A DNA stretch of 64,000 bases from Abiotrophia sp938010525 (GTDB lineage Bacteria; Bacillota; Bacilli; Lactobacillales; Aerococcaceae). Each line of letters begins with the position of its first letter. Position 1 is the stretch's first letter. The notes below the pieces were generated by a model, which had not been told where the DNA came from, did not search any database, and was given only the letters and a program-made list of their open reading frames with translations. Location of the stretch: NCBI RefSeq assembly GCF_938010525.1, contig NZ_CALLVK010000024.1:1-64000 (forward strand). Reading direction: 5' to 3'. Of the stretch, positions 8,902 through 17,692 are shown in pieces. The translations under genes were made by a program, and so were the position numbers.

Positions 8902-10443
8902 TTAAAATTGATTGAAGTCCCAAATTTGGTCGACCCAACCTTGATAAAATTCAGGTTCGTGGCAAACCATGAGGATACTGCCCTTGTATTCTTTGAGGGC
9001 TCGAGCCAATTCTTCCTTGGCATCGACGTCCAAGTGGTTGGTCGGCTCGTCCAAGATCAAGACATTATGGGGAGCATTCATAAGTAAGCAAAGGCGGACC
9101 TTGGCCTGCTCTCCCCCGCTTAGGACTTGAATTTGGCTTTCGATGTGCTTAGAAGTCAGGCCACAACGTGCTAAGGCAGCGCGAACCTCAGCCTGGTTCA
9201 TAGCTGGGAAAGCATTCCAGACAGCTTCTAAAGGCGTCTGACGGTTACCTGAAGCAACTTCTTGCTCGAAGTAACCAATTTCCAGGTAATCTCCCTGCTC
9301 TACTTGGCCTCCTAAGGCCGGAATAAGCCCCATGAGACTCTTGAGTAAGGTTGTCTTCCCAATCCCGTTGGCCCCGATAATCGCAACCTTCTGGTTACGT
9401 TCAAAGACTAGGTCCAGCGGCTTGGTTAGAGGCTGGTCATAACCAATCTCTAACTGACTTGCTTCGAAGATGAAGCGCCCAGGGGTCCGGGCAGACTGGA
9501 AGTCAAATTTTGGCTTAGGTTTCTCGCCTTGTAGCTCGATGACTTCCATCTTATCTAATTTCTTCTGACGGGACATGGCCATATTGCGCGTTGCGACTCG
9601 GGCCTTGTTGCGGTTAACGAAGTCCTTGAGGTCCGCTATTTCCTTCTGTTGGCGTTCATAGGCCGCCTCTAGCTGGGCACGCTTCATGGCGTGAACCGCT
9701 TGGAAGTTCTCATAGTCGCCAACATAACGGCTGAGCTTGAGGTTTTCCACATGATAAATAATGTTAATGACACTATTAAGGAATGGAATATCATGGGAAA
9801 TTAAGATAAAGGCATTTTCGTAGTTTTGCAAGTAACGTTTAAGCCACTCGATGTGTTCCGCATCCAGGTAGTTGGTCGGTTCGTCTAAGAGTAGAATATC
9901 GGGCTTTTCTAAGAGTAACTTGGCTAATAAGACCTTGGTCCGCTGTCCCCCACTCAGTGAGGTGACATCTGTCTCTAAACCGAAGGCGGTAATCCCTAGG
10001 GCACGAGCTACTTCTTCTATTTTAGCATCCAAGGTGTAGAAGTCGTGGACTTCCAAGCGTTCTTGTAGCTCCCCTACTTCCTCTAATAGGTCTGCCATGG
10101 TTTGGTCATCAGCGGTCGCCATCTCTTCATAGGCCTCGCTAATACGCGCTTCAATGGCAAATAAATCATCAAAGGCCATGCGCAAGACATCGCGAATAGT
10201 TTGACCAGGCTTAAGGACGCTGTGTTGGTCTAGGTAGCCAGTTGTAACATACTTGGCCCATTCTACCTTGCCTTCATCTGGCACTTGCTTACCTGTTACA
10301 ATGTTCATGAAGGTTGATTTTCCTTCACCATTGGCCCCAATCAGGCCGATATGTTCCCCTTTGAGTAGGCGGAAGGAGACATCTTCGAAGATGGCCCGAT
10401 CGCCGAATCCATGGGTAAGATTTGATACGCTTAAGATACTCAT
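8902..10443 (-). CDS. ABC-F family ATPase (YkpA/YbiT-like)
   Basis: Soluble tandem-ATPase protein of 513 aa without membrane segments. Two nucleotide-binding domains: GANGEGKST, LSGGQR and ILLLDEPTNYLDAEH in the first; GANGIGKTT, LSGGEQAK and VLILDEPTNHLD in the second, joined by the charged helical linker typical of ABC-F factors (around residues 235-310). ABC-F proteins bind the ribosomal E site and modulate translation; some give antibiotic resistance. The N-terminus MSILSVSNLTHGFGD is closest to the YkpA/YbiT branch as I remember it, which is not known as a resistance factor. Good ribosome binding site (TTTGGAGG). Confidence 0.9.
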   Translation of the reverse strand: MSILSVSNLTHGFGDRAIFEDVSFRLLKGEHIGLIGANGEGKSTFMNIVTGKQVPDEGKVEWAKYVTTGYLDQHSVLKPGQTIRDVLRMAFDDLFAIEARISEAYEEMATADDQTMADLLEEVGELQERLEVHDFYTLDAKIEEVARALGITAFGLETDVTSLSGGQRTKVLLAKLLLEKPDILLLDEPTNYLDAEHIEWLKRYLQNYENAFILISHDIPFLNSVINIIYHVENLKLSRYVGDYENFQAVHAMKRAQLEAAYERQQKEIADLKDFVNRNKARVATRNMAMSRQKKLDKMEVIELQGEKPKPKFDFQSARTPGRFIFEASQLEIGYDQPLTKPLDLVFERNQKVAIIGANGIGKTTLLKSLMGLIPALGGQVEQGDYLEIGYFEQEVASGNRQTPLEAVWNAFPAMNQAEVRAALARCGLTSKHIESQIQVLSGGEQAKVRLCLLMNAPHNVLILDEPTNHLDVDAKEELARALKEYKGSILMVCHEPEFYQGWVDQIWDFNQF

Positions 10444-10473
10444 GTCTTTCCTCCAAATTGACAGTTCCTACCT

Positions 10474-10479
10474 ATTATA
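10474..10479 (-). promoter_or_regulatory. -10 element for the ABC-F gene
   Basis: TATAAT on the - strand (10479-10474), 31 bp before the ATG. A TTCAAA (10500-10495) lies 15 bp upstream as a weak -35. Confidence 0.5.
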
Positions 10480-10506
10480 GTCTATTCTGTCTGCTTTGAA
10501 TAGGCC

Positions 10507-11256
10507 CTATTGACCCGGAAGCACTAATTGGCTGAAAACCTGCCCAATAGGAGCATGAATAACTAAATCTGCCCAGTCATCCTGAGGGATGGCCTGCTTA
10601 TTGATGACCACCAAATGTTTGCCCTTAAAATATTGCAGTAGACCTGCAGCCGGATAGACGACTAAAGAAGTACCTCCTACAATCAAGGTATCGGCTTGCT
10701 GAATGGCTGAGATAGCCTGGTCAAAAACCTCCATATTAAGCGACTCTTCATAGAGGGTAACATCTGGTTTAAGCAGGCCACCACAATGGGGACAGCGCGG
10801 AATGCCCTGACTATCATAAGCGTCAAGAAAGCTCTTAAGGTCATAGACTCTGCCACATTCCTGACAAATATTACGATCAATCGTTCCGTGAAGCTTGAGG
10901 ACGCCTTGACTACCTGCAGCTTCATGTAGGGTGTCAATATTTTGGGTAATGACAGCGTCTAAGTGGCCACTGGCCTCTAACTGTGCTAGAAAGATATGGG
11001 CAGCATTTGGCTTGGCATGAGGATAAATCAAATGCTGACGGTAAAAATCATAGAAAAGCTGGGGATATTTACCATACATGCTATGACTAATCAGTTGTTC
11101 GGCTGAAAAGTTTCTACCTAGATCTTGACTATAAACGCCTTGGGCACTGCGAAAATCAGGAATACCTGATTCTGTTGACACACCTGCCCCACCGAAAAAG
11201 ACAAGATGCTGGCTATTATTAATAATGGTTTGTAGAGCCTGAATGGCTTCTTGCAT
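10507..11256 (-). CDS. Sir2-family NAD-dependent protein deacylase (sirtuin)
   Basis: Removes acetyl or other acyl groups from lysines using NAD+. I start at ATG 11256 (MQEAIQALQ), which has TAGGAGG 8 nt upstream, giving 249 aa; the frame runs 38 codons further but into the terminator of the upstream gene. Motifs: GAGVSTESGIPDFRS (NAD binding), TQNIDTLHE, KLHGT with the catalytic His, zinc Cys pairs CQEC and CPHC, KPDVTLYEE and VGGTSLVVYPA. It lies between the zinc alcohol dehydrogenase and the ABC-F gene and may be cotranscribed with the latter, though that gene has its own -10. Confidence 0.95.
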   Translation of the reverse strand: MQEAIQALQTIINNSQHLVFFGGAGVSTESGIPDFRSAQGVYSQDLGRNFSAEQLISHSMYGKYPQLFYDFYRQHLIYPHAKPNAAHIFLAQLEASGHLDAVITQNIDTLHEAAGSQGVLKLHGTIDRNICQECGRVYDLKSFLDAYDSQGIPRCPHCGGLLKPDVTLYEESLNMEVFDQAISAIQQADTLIVGGTSLVVYPAAGLLQYFKGKHLVVINKQAIPQDDWADLVIHAPIGQVFSQLVLPGQ

Positions 11257-11286
11257 AGGCTTACCTCCTATCTTCTGTTGTGACAT

Positions 11287-11317
11287 AAAAAGTGACCGAG
11301 CCGAGGCCCAGTCACTT
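11287..11317 (-). terminator. Terminator of the zinc alcohol dehydrogenase gene
   Basis: 12-bp stem with two G-T pairs (11290-11301 with 11306-11317), 4-nt loop, then a T-run on the - strand, 25 bp after the stop at 11342. Confidence 0.85.
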
Positions 11318-11341
11318 ATAGTAAAAGCGTTCCTTCTTAGC

Positions 11342-12403
11342 CTAGCTTTGTGGGCTAAGGTCATTTTCAATCAGGACCTTAATGGCATTATTCTTAGAGG
11401 CATCCCGGAAGACTTCATAAGCCTCTTCGATTTGTGACAATTTGAAGTAGTGGGTAACGAGTTCTTCAGGGTGAATCTTTTGCGCTTCTAAGGCTTGCAG
11501 CAATTGTGGTGTGGTATTAGTTGACACCAAGCCGGTTGTCACGGTAATATTGCGAATCCAGAGACGGTCTAAGTCAAATTGTACAGGAACCCCATGGACA
11601 CCTGCGTTAGCAATACGGCCATCAACCGCAATAATTTTTTGGCAGAAGTCAAAGGATGCTGGAATCCCGACCGCTTCAATGGCCACGTCAACCCCACGAC
11701 CACCCGTTAAGTCAAAGATTTCCTTGATGGCTCTGTCAGTATCGGAATTATTAACCTTATGGGTAGCGCCGAACTTGAGAGCTGTATCTAGGCGGTGATC
11801 ATCAATATCCACCATGATAATTTTAGCAGGAGAATAGAATTGAGCGGTTAAGAGTGAGCCCAAACCAACTGGTCCAGAACCAATAATGGCCACATTACAA
11901 CCTGGCTCTACCCGACCTTTGAGGACCCCAATTTCATAACCCGTTGGTAGAATATCTGAAATCATCACTAGGGCTTCATCGCTAAGGCCTGCTGGTGGGT
12001 TATAGAGGGTATTATCTGCGTGTGGAACGCGGAGATATTCAGCCTGTGTGCCGTCGATTAAGTGGCCGAAAATCCAACCACCCTCGTCTTCACAGTGGGC
12101 ATAAATCCCCTTCTTACAGTAATAACACTTACCGCAGGAGCAGACGCAAGAAACAATGACTTTATCGCCAGGCTTGAAGTTAGTCACGCTGGATCCAACT
12201 TCTTCGACAACCGCAATCCCCTCGTGTCCTAAAATCGTCCCATTTTGGACAGCTGGCACGTCACCCTTGATGATGTGTAGGTCTGTCCCACAGATGGTCG
12301 TTTTAAGCATACGAACAATTGCATCCGTTGGCTTCAAGATGACAGGCTTTGGCTTGTCAACGAATTTTGCTAGGCCAGGTTCAACATAGGTGTATGCTTT
12401 CAT
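11342..12403 (-). CDS. Zinc-dependent alcohol dehydrogenase family protein
   Basis: Medium-chain dehydrogenase/reductase of 353 aa. Catalytic zinc ligands appear in TTICGTDLH and GHEG; the structural zinc loop in CSCGKCYYCKKGIYAHC; the NAD(P) Rossmann motif is GSGPVGLGSL followed by DIDDHRL. It interconverts an alcohol with an aldehyde or ketone; it resembles the zinc alcohol dehydrogenases acting on short secondary or primary alcohols, but the substrate cannot be read from the sequence. AAGGAGG precedes the ATG. It is monocistronic, with its own promoter, tandem repeat operator candidate and terminator. Confidence 0.92.
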   Translation of the reverse strand: MKAYTYVEPGLAKFVDKPKPVILKPTDAIVRMLKTTICGTDLHIIKGDVPAVQNGTILGHEGIAVVEEVGSSVTNFKPGDKVIVSCVCSCGKCYYCKKGIYAHCEDEGGWIFGHLIDGTQAEYLRVPHADNTLYNPPAGLSDEALVMISDILPTGYEIGVLKGRVEPGCNVAIIGSGPVGLGSLLTAQFYSPAKIIMVDIDDHRLDTALKFGATHKVNNSDTDRAIKEIFDLTGGRGVDVAIEAVGIPASFDFCQKIIAVDGRIANAGVHGVPVQFDLDRLWIRNITVTTGLVSTNTTPQLLQALEAQKIHPEELVTHYFKLSQIEEAYEVFRDASKNNAIKVLIENDLSPQS

Positions 12404-12418
12404 AGTAGATCCTCCTTA

Positions 12419-12436
12419 TTGTGAAATTTGTGAAAT
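12419..12436. repeat. Tandem 9-bp repeat TTGTGAAAT in the adh leader, operator candidate
   Basis: Two perfect head-to-tail copies of TTGTGAAAT (12419-12427, 12428-12436), just downstream of the predicted -10 and upstream of the ribosome binding site. The second copy begins an 18-bp stretch matching the Rex-type palindrome at about 14 positions. Confidence 0.5.
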
Positions 12437-12449
12437 ATACTACACTTAT

Positions 12450-12478
12450 ATTGTAAACCTTTTCTTAGGTGATTGCAA
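12450..12478 (-). promoter_or_regulatory. Predicted promoter of the zinc alcohol dehydrogenase gene
   Basis: On the - strand: -35 TTGCAA (12478-12473), 17-bp spacer, -10 TACAAT (12455-12450). Confidence 0.55.
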
Positions 12479-12513
12479 GCGATTACTTAATTATTTTGAC
12501 CTTCTGTTTATAG

Positions 12514-12542
12514 AAAAAAACTCCCACCATACTGGCTGGGAG
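12514..12542 (-). terminator. Terminator of lepA
   Basis: CTCCCA (12521-12526) pairs with TGGGAG (12537-12542), followed on the - strand by seven T; immediately after the lepA stop. Confidence 0.85.
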
Positions 12543-12553
12543 CTTGATAGATA

Positions 12554-14386
12554 TTAATCTTCGTCCATTTGTAGGACAGCCATGAAGGCTTCTTGAGGGA
12601 CTTCCACGGTCCCAATTTGTTTCATCCGTTTTTTCCCCTCTTTTTGTTTCTCGAGGAGCTTCTTACGACGGCTGACGTCCCCACCGTAGAGTTTAGCCGT
12701 TACGTCTTTACGCAAGGCTTTAATGGTGGTACGCGCTAGAATCTTATTACCGATAGCAGCCTGAACAGGTACTTCGAAGAGTTGACGCGGAATGATGCCA
12801 CGAAGTTTTTCTACTAACTCACGGCCACGACCGTAAGCAAAGTCCTTGTGGACAATCATGGAGAAGGCGTCAATCAGGTCACCATTTAGCAGGATATCCA
12901 TCTTAACCAGATTAGATGGCTTGTAGCCAATTAATTCGTAGTCAAGGGATGCATAGCCCTTGGTATTCGATTTGAGCTTATCAAAGAAGTCATAGATGAT
13001 TTCTGACAAGGGTAACTCATAGACCACATTGACCCGGTAATCATCCAGATAATCCATGGTAATGAAGTTGCCCCGCTTACGTTGGCCGATATCCATGACC
13101 GCCCCAACGTATTCATTAGGCACCATGATAGAAGCCTTAACGTAGGGCTCGTAGATTTCGTCGATGACGGTTTGGTCTGGCATAGCAGACGGGTTATCCA
13201 CGATGATTTCCTCACCATTGGTCTTTTTAACCTTGTAAATAACCGAAGGTGCTGTAGTAATCAGGTTAATGTCGAACTCACGTTCCAGACGTTCCTGGAT
13301 AACGTCCATGTGAAGCAAGCCTAAGAAACCGGTACGGAAGCCAAAACCTAGGGCTTGAGAAGTTTCAGGCTCAAATTGTAAGGCCGCGTCGTTAAGTTGG
13401 AGTTTTTCTAAAGCATCCCGCAAATCGTTATAGTCGTTAGACTCGACTGGATAGAGACCGCAGTAGACCATAGGATTGAGCTTACGGTAGCCGTCTAGGG
13501 GTTCTTGGGCCGGATTGTTGGCCAAGGTAATGGTATCCCCTACTCGCGTATCTTGGATGGTCTTAATGGAAGCTGTGATATAGCCCACATCCCCCACCAT
13601 GAGATAGTCGCGTTGGACCGGTTTAGGACTGAAGACCCCTACTTCTACTACATCGAATTCTTTGCCGTTGGACATCAAACGAATCTTGTCCCCAGGCTTT
13701 ACAATCCCGTTGACAACCCGAATATTCAAGACAACACCACGATAGGAATCGTAGACAGAGTCAAAGATCAAGGCCTGAAGCGGTGCTTCTAGGTCGCCTG
13801 GAGGGGCTGGAACCTTGTGGACAATTTGCTCCAGGATTTGGTCAATGCCAATCCCGGATTTAGCTGACGCGAAAACCGCCTCACTAGCGTCAATCCCAAT
13901 GACATCTTCAATTTCAACTTGAACACGCTCAGGATCAGCAGCTGGCAAGTCAATCTTGTTAATGACCGGCAGAATTTCTAAGTCGTTATCTAAAGCCAAA
14001 TAAACGTTGGCCAGAGTCTGAGCTTCAATCCCCTGGGCGGCATCGACGACCAAAATAGCCCCTTCACAGGCTGCCAGTGAACGTGACACCTCATAGGTAA
14101 AGTCCACGTGCCCCGGGGTATCAATTAGGTGGAAGATATACTCTTCCCCATCCTGAGCCTTATAGGTCAGTTCAACAGCGTTGAGTTTAATGGTAATGCC
14201 TCGCTCCCGCTCCAAGTCCATGGAGTCTAAGAGTTGGTCCTGCATTTCCCGGTCTGAAACCGTCTCCGTCAGTTGTAGAATACGGTCAGCCAAGGTTGAT
14301 TTACCATGGTCAATATGAGCGATAATGGAGAAGTTGCGAATTTTCTCCTGGCGGGCTCGGAGTGCTTGTAATTCTTGTGGATTCAT
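12554..14386 (-). CDS. lepA: Elongation factor 4 (LepA), ribosomal back-translocase GTPase
   Basis: Translational GTPase of 610 aa, full family length. G motifs: HIDHGKST (P-loop), DTPGHVDF and NKIDLPAADP. The LepA-specific C-terminal part is present (EIIYDFFDKLKSNTKGYAS, RETTIKALR-like RTTIKALRKDVTAKLYGGD, SRRKKLLEKQKEGKKRMK). Acts on stalled ribosomes under ionic or cold stress. The ATG has AGAGGAAG upstream. It sits downstream of dnaJ but behind the dnaJ terminator, so it probably has its own transcript. Confidence 0.98.
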   Translation of the reverse strand: MNPQELQALRARQEKIRNFSIIAHIDHGKSTLADRILQLTETVSDREMQDQLLDSMDLERERGITIKLNAVELTYKAQDGEEYIFHLIDTPGHVDFTYEVSRSLAACEGAILVVDAAQGIEAQTLANVYLALDNDLEILPVINKIDLPAADPERVQVEIEDVIGIDASEAVFASAKSGIGIDQILEQIVHKVPAPPGDLEAPLQALIFDSVYDSYRGVVLNIRVVNGIVKPGDKIRLMSNGKEFDVVEVGVFSPKPVQRDYLMVGDVGYITASIKTIQDTRVGDTITLANNPAQEPLDGYRKLNPMVYCGLYPVESNDYNDLRDALEKLQLNDAALQFEPETSQALGFGFRTGFLGLLHMDVIQERLEREFDINLITTAPSVIYKVKKTNGEEIIVDNPSAMPDQTVIDEIYEPYVKASIMVPNEYVGAVMDIGQRKRGNFITMDYLDDYRVNVVYELPLSEIIYDFFDKLKSNTKGYASLDYELIGYKPSNLVKMDILLNGDLIDAFSMIVHKDFAYGRGRELVEKLRGIIPRQLFEVPVQAAIGNKILARTTIKALRKDVTAKLYGGDVSRRKKLLEKQKEGKKRMKQIGTVEVPQEAFMAVLQMDED

Positions 14387-14421
14387 AGGCTTCCTCTTTC
14401 GTACAAATTTATCTAGATGGG

Positions 14422-14437
14422 AGTGCCATCTGGCACT
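14422..14437 (-). other. Stem-loop in the lepA leader
   Basis: AGTGCCA and TGGCACT separated by 2 nt form a perfect hairpin about 36 bp upstream of the lepA ATG. No T-run follows, so it is not a terminator; its role is unknown. Confidence 0.4.
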
Positions 14438-14514
14438 AATACACTGGTCTATTGTACCAAATTTTTGGCTCTAAGACTAGGGTTAAGCCAGGGAATGCTA
14501 ACTAAAAATAAGAA

Positions 14515-14542
14515 CAAAAAAGGCTGGAAGATTCCAGCCTTT
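14515..14542 (-). terminator. Terminator of the hrcA-grpE-dnaK-dnaJ operon
   Basis: 11-bp perfect stem (14519-14529 with 14532-14542) followed on the - strand by a T-run; 5 bp beyond the dnaJ stop. Confidence 0.9.
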
Positions 14543-14546
14543 AGAC

Positions 14547-15704
14547 TTATTTGCCTTCAAACATATCCTTCATCTTATCGAAGAAGCCACCTTCATGGCC
14601 CTTGACAGATTCACCACTAGATTCAGCCAGTTGCTTGAAGAGATCCTTTTGGCGATCACTTAAGCGTTTTGGCGTTACCACTTTGGCGGTTACGTGTTGG
14701 TCCCCATTGCGGCCACCGCGTAGACTTGGTGCTCCCTTCTCGCGTAAACGGAAGGTGGTACCAGTCTGGGTACCAGCTGGGATTTTAAGTTTGACGTTAC
14801 CATGAACAGTTGGTACTTTCACTTCATCCCCTAGGGCTGCCTGGCTAAAGCTGATAGGCAGTTCGTAGAAGATTTCAGTACCTTCACGTTCAAAGATGTC
14901 ACTCTCTTCGACCTGGAAGACCACATAGAGGTCGCCGTATGGGCCGCCATTGGTTCCGGCTTCACCTTGACCAGATACTCGCATTTGTTGGTTGTCTTCT
15001 ACCCCTGCAGGGACTGTGACTTTAACCGAATGCTGTTGGGTTTCCGTGCCAGCACCGTGGCAAGTTGTACATTTTTCCTTGATTTCTTTACCTGTCCCGC
15101 GACAGACATCACAGGTTGCCTGAGACATCATGGCACCAAATGGAGTGTTGCGTTGAACGTTGATAACCCCAGAACCATGACACTTGTGACAGGTCACTGG
15201 CTCGGTTCCTTCCTTGGCACCTGAACCATGACAGGTATGACATTCTTGCTTACGATTATAGGTGATGGTGACTTCCTTACCAAAAATGGCTTCCTCAAAT
15301 TTGAGTTTAACCCGGTATTGGAGATCATCACCCCGACGGGCTGCGTTGGCTCTTGCAGAACCAGCACCACCCATACCGCCACCGAAGAAGGACTCGAAGA
15401 TATCTTCAAAGCCGCTGAATCCTCCACCGCTGAAGCCGCCAAAACCGCCACCACCGAAACCACCGGCACCATAGGAGCCGTCGGTGGCTGCGTGACCATA
15501 TTGGTCGTACATAGAGCGCTTATCAGTGTCACTTAGGACCTCGTAAGCTTCGGTAATTTCTTTGAATTTATCGGCTGCGTCTGCTTCTTTGTTAATGTCT
15601 GGATGATATTGTTTGGATAGTTTACGATAGGCTTTCTTGATTTCGGCGTCACTAGCATCTCGAGAGACCCCTAGGACGTCGTAGTAATCACGTTTATCTG
15701 CCAT
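14547..15704 (-). CDS. dnaJ: Molecular chaperone DnaJ (Hsp40)
   Basis: Co-chaperone that stimulates DnaK ATPase and delivers unfolded clients. J domain at residues 5-70 with the HPD tripeptide (QYHPDINKE), a Gly/Phe-rich linker (about 78-110), four CxxCxGxG zinc repeats (CHTCHGSG, CHKCHGSG, CDVCRGTG, CTTCHGAG) and a complete C-terminal substrate domain; 385 aa. AAGGAG precedes the ATG. Last gene of the heat-shock operon, separated from dnaK by a hairpin that could lower its expression. Confidence 0.98.
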   Translation of the reverse strand: MADKRDYYDVLGVSRDASDAEIKKAYRKLSKQYHPDINKEADAADKFKEITEAYEVLSDTDKRSMYDQYGHAATDGSYGAGGFGGGGFGGFSGGGFSGFEDIFESFFGGGMGGAGSARANAARRGDDLQYRVKLKFEEAIFGKEVTITYNRKQECHTCHGSGAKEGTEPVTCHKCHGSGVINVQRNTPFGAMMSQATCDVCRGTGKEIKEKCTTCHGAGTETQQHSVKVTVPAGVEDNQQMRVSGQGEAGTNGGPYGDLYVVFQVEESDIFEREGTEIFYELPISFSQAALGDEVKVPTVHGNVKLKIPAGTQTGTTFRLREKGAPSLRGGRNGDQHVTAKVVTPKRLSDRQKDLFKQLAESSGESVKGHEGGFFDKMKDMFEGK

Positions 15705-15722
15705 TTTCCCACTCCTTTATTC

Positions 15723-15736
15723 AAGCCCTAGGGCTT
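15723..15736. repeat. 14-bp perfect palindrome in the dnaK-dnaJ spacer
   Basis: AAGCCCTAGGGCTT lies between the spacer hairpin and the dnaJ start. It is short and of unknown function; it could fold next to the dnaJ ribosome binding site. Confidence 0.3.
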
Positions 15737-15760
15737 ATGACACAGTTAGATTAGAAAGGA

Positions 15761-15785
15761 AACGCCAAAGACAAGCTCTGGCGTT
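15761..15785 (-). terminator. Hairpin between dnaK and dnaJ, possible partial terminator or mRNA stabiliser
   Basis: 10-bp stem (15761-15770 with 15776-15785, one G-T pair) with a 5-nt loop, followed on the - strand only by TTTCCTTTC. The weak T-tract suggests partial termination or an RNA-processing element. Confidence 0.5.
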
Positions 15786-15802
15786 GATCCTTACCTCTCA
15801 AA

Positions 15803-17635
15803 TTAGTCGATTTCTTCGAACTCAGCGTCTACAACGTCATCGCCAGCGGCATTTGTATCAGCTTGAGCTTGCCCATCGCCTTGAGCTGCTTGTGCTTGGG
15901 CTGCGGCTTGCTCATAGAGTTTAACCGTTAAGTTTTGGACGATTTCATTGAGGGCGTCACGTTTAGCCTTCATTTGATCTAGATCATTGGCCTCGATGGC
16001 TGCCTTTAGTTCGTCACGAGCTGCTTCAGCCTTCTTGACTTCTTCTTCTGAAACCTTGTCTTTAAGGTCAGCTAAGACTTTGTCAGTTTGGAAGACTAAT
16101 TGATCAACTTCGTTGCGGAGGTCAGCTTCTTCACGACGTTTCTTGTCGGCTTCAGCGTTAGCTTCGGCATCTTTGACCATGCGGTCGATTTCTTCGTCAG
16201 TTAGACCTGAGCTAGACTTGATGGTGATGGTTTGTTCTTTACCAGTCCCTAAGTCCTTAGCACTTACGTTAACAATCCCGTTCTTGTCGATGTCAAAAGT
16301 AACTTCGATTTGTGGGATACCACGTGGTGCAGGTGGAATATCGGTCAATTGGAAGCGACCGAGGGTCTTGTTGTCAGCCGCCATTTGACGTTCCCCTTGG
16401 AGGACGTGTACGTCTACCGCAGGTTGGTTGTCAGCTGCTGTTGAGAAGACTTGTGACTTGCTAGTTGGGATGGTCGTGTTGCGGTCAATCAACTTAGTGA
16501 AGACGCCACCCATGGTTTCAATCCCTAATGACAATGGTGTTACGTCTAAGAGGACGATGTCTTTAACATCACCGGAGATAACCCCACCTTGAATAGCAGC
16601 ACCCATGGCCACCACTTCGTCAGGGTTAACAGATTTGTTAGGTTCTTTGCCAGTTTCCTTACGAACCGCTTCTACAACGGCTGGAATACGAGTAGAACCA
16701 CCAACCAAGATTACTTCGTCGATATCGGATTGAGATAAGCCAGCATCTTTGAGGGCTTGACGAACAGGTTGTTTAGTACGTTCTACTAAATCGTGTGTTA
16801 ATTCTTCGAACTTAGCACGAGTCAAGGTCAATTCCAAGTGAAGTGGGCCTTCAGCTGACGCCGTGATAAATGGTAAGCTGATTTGGGTAGTAGACACACC
16901 AGATAAGTCCTTCTTAGCTTTTTCCGCAGCGTCTTTAAGACGTTGGAGAGCCATCTTATCTTTAGAAAGGTCTACACCATGTTCTTTCTTGAATTCAGCT
17001 ACTAAGTAGTCCATAATCTTTTGGTCGAAGTCGTCCCCACCTAAGTGGTTGTCCCCTGAAGTTGACAATACATCGAAGACGCCATCACCTAATTCAAGAA
17101 TGGACACGTCGAAGGTACCGCCCCCTAAGTCGAAGACGAGGACTTTTTCTTCTTTGTCAGTCTTGTCTAAACCATAGGCCAAAGCAGCGGCTGTTGGTTC
17201 GTTGACAATACGTTCAACTTCTAAACCAGCGATTTTACCAGCATCTTTGGTTGCTTGACGTTGTGCATCGTTGAAGTAAGCAGGTACCGTGATAACCGCT
17301 TTGTCGACTTTCTCACCTAAGTAGTCTTCTGCATAAGACTTCAAGTATTGGAGAATCATCGCAGAGATTTCTTGTGGTGTGTAGTCTTTTCCGTCCATGT
17401 GGACCTTGTAGCTGCCGTCACCCATGTGACGTTTGATAGAGCTTACGGTTGATGGGTTGGTAACGGCTTGACGCTTAGCTACTTCCCCTACTTGGATTTC
17501 ACCATTTTTGAAAGCCACAACAGATGGAGTTGTACGGTTACCTTCTGGGTTTGGGATAATTTTTGCTTCGCCGCCTTCTAAGACAGATACGGCAGAGTTT
17601 GTAGTCCCTAAGTCAATACCAATAATTTTTGCCAT
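15803..17635 (-). CDS. dnaK: Molecular chaperone DnaK (Hsp70)
   Basis: ATP-driven chaperone of 610 aa. Motifs: GIDLGTTNSAVSVLEGG at the N-terminus, VPAYFNDAQRQATKDAG, VFDLGGGTFDVSIL and VGGSTRIPAV in the ATPase domain, then the substrate-binding domain (DVTPLSLGIETMGG) and a helical lid ending in an Ala/Gln-rich tail with VDAEFEEID. It has the shorter Gram-positive form of the ATPase domain. Third gene of the HrcA-controlled operon. Confidence 0.99.
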   Translation of the reverse strand: MAKIIGIDLGTTNSAVSVLEGGEAKIIPNPEGNRTTPSVVAFKNGEIQVGEVAKRQAVTNPSTVSSIKRHMGDGSYKVHMDGKDYTPQEISAMILQYLKSYAEDYLGEKVDKAVITVPAYFNDAQRQATKDAGKIAGLEVERIVNEPTAAALAYGLDKTDKEEKVLVFDLGGGTFDVSILELGDGVFDVLSTSGDNHLGGDDFDQKIMDYLVAEFKKEHGVDLSKDKMALQRLKDAAEKAKKDLSGVSTTQISLPFITASAEGPLHLELTLTRAKFEELTHDLVERTKQPVRQALKDAGLSQSDIDEVILVGGSTRIPAVVEAVRKETGKEPNKSVNPDEVVAMGAAIQGGVISGDVKDIVLLDVTPLSLGIETMGGVFTKLIDRNTTIPTSKSQVFSTAADNQPAVDVHVLQGERQMAADNKTLGRFQLTDIPPAPRGIPQIEVTFDIDKNGIVNVSAKDLGTGKEQTITIKSSSGLTDEEIDRMVKDAEANAEADKKRREEADLRNEVDQLVFQTDKVLADLKDKVSEEEVKKAEAARDELKAAIEANDLDQMKAKRDALNEIVQNLTVKLYEQAAAQAQAAQGDGQAQADTNAAGDDVVDAEFEEID

Positions 17636-17692
17636 AATAGTTTCCTCTTTTCTTTTAGTTTGATTTTTTAGTCTGGAATATTCATTAAAATG

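Noticed and set aside
11257..11370. 38-codon extension of the sirtuin
   Set aside because: Overlaps the terminator of the upstream gene; the later ATG has a strong binding site.
15194..15536. Reading frames opposite dnaJ coding for low-complexity proteins
   Set aside because: Shadows of the Gly/Phe-rich DnaJ linker; no start signals.
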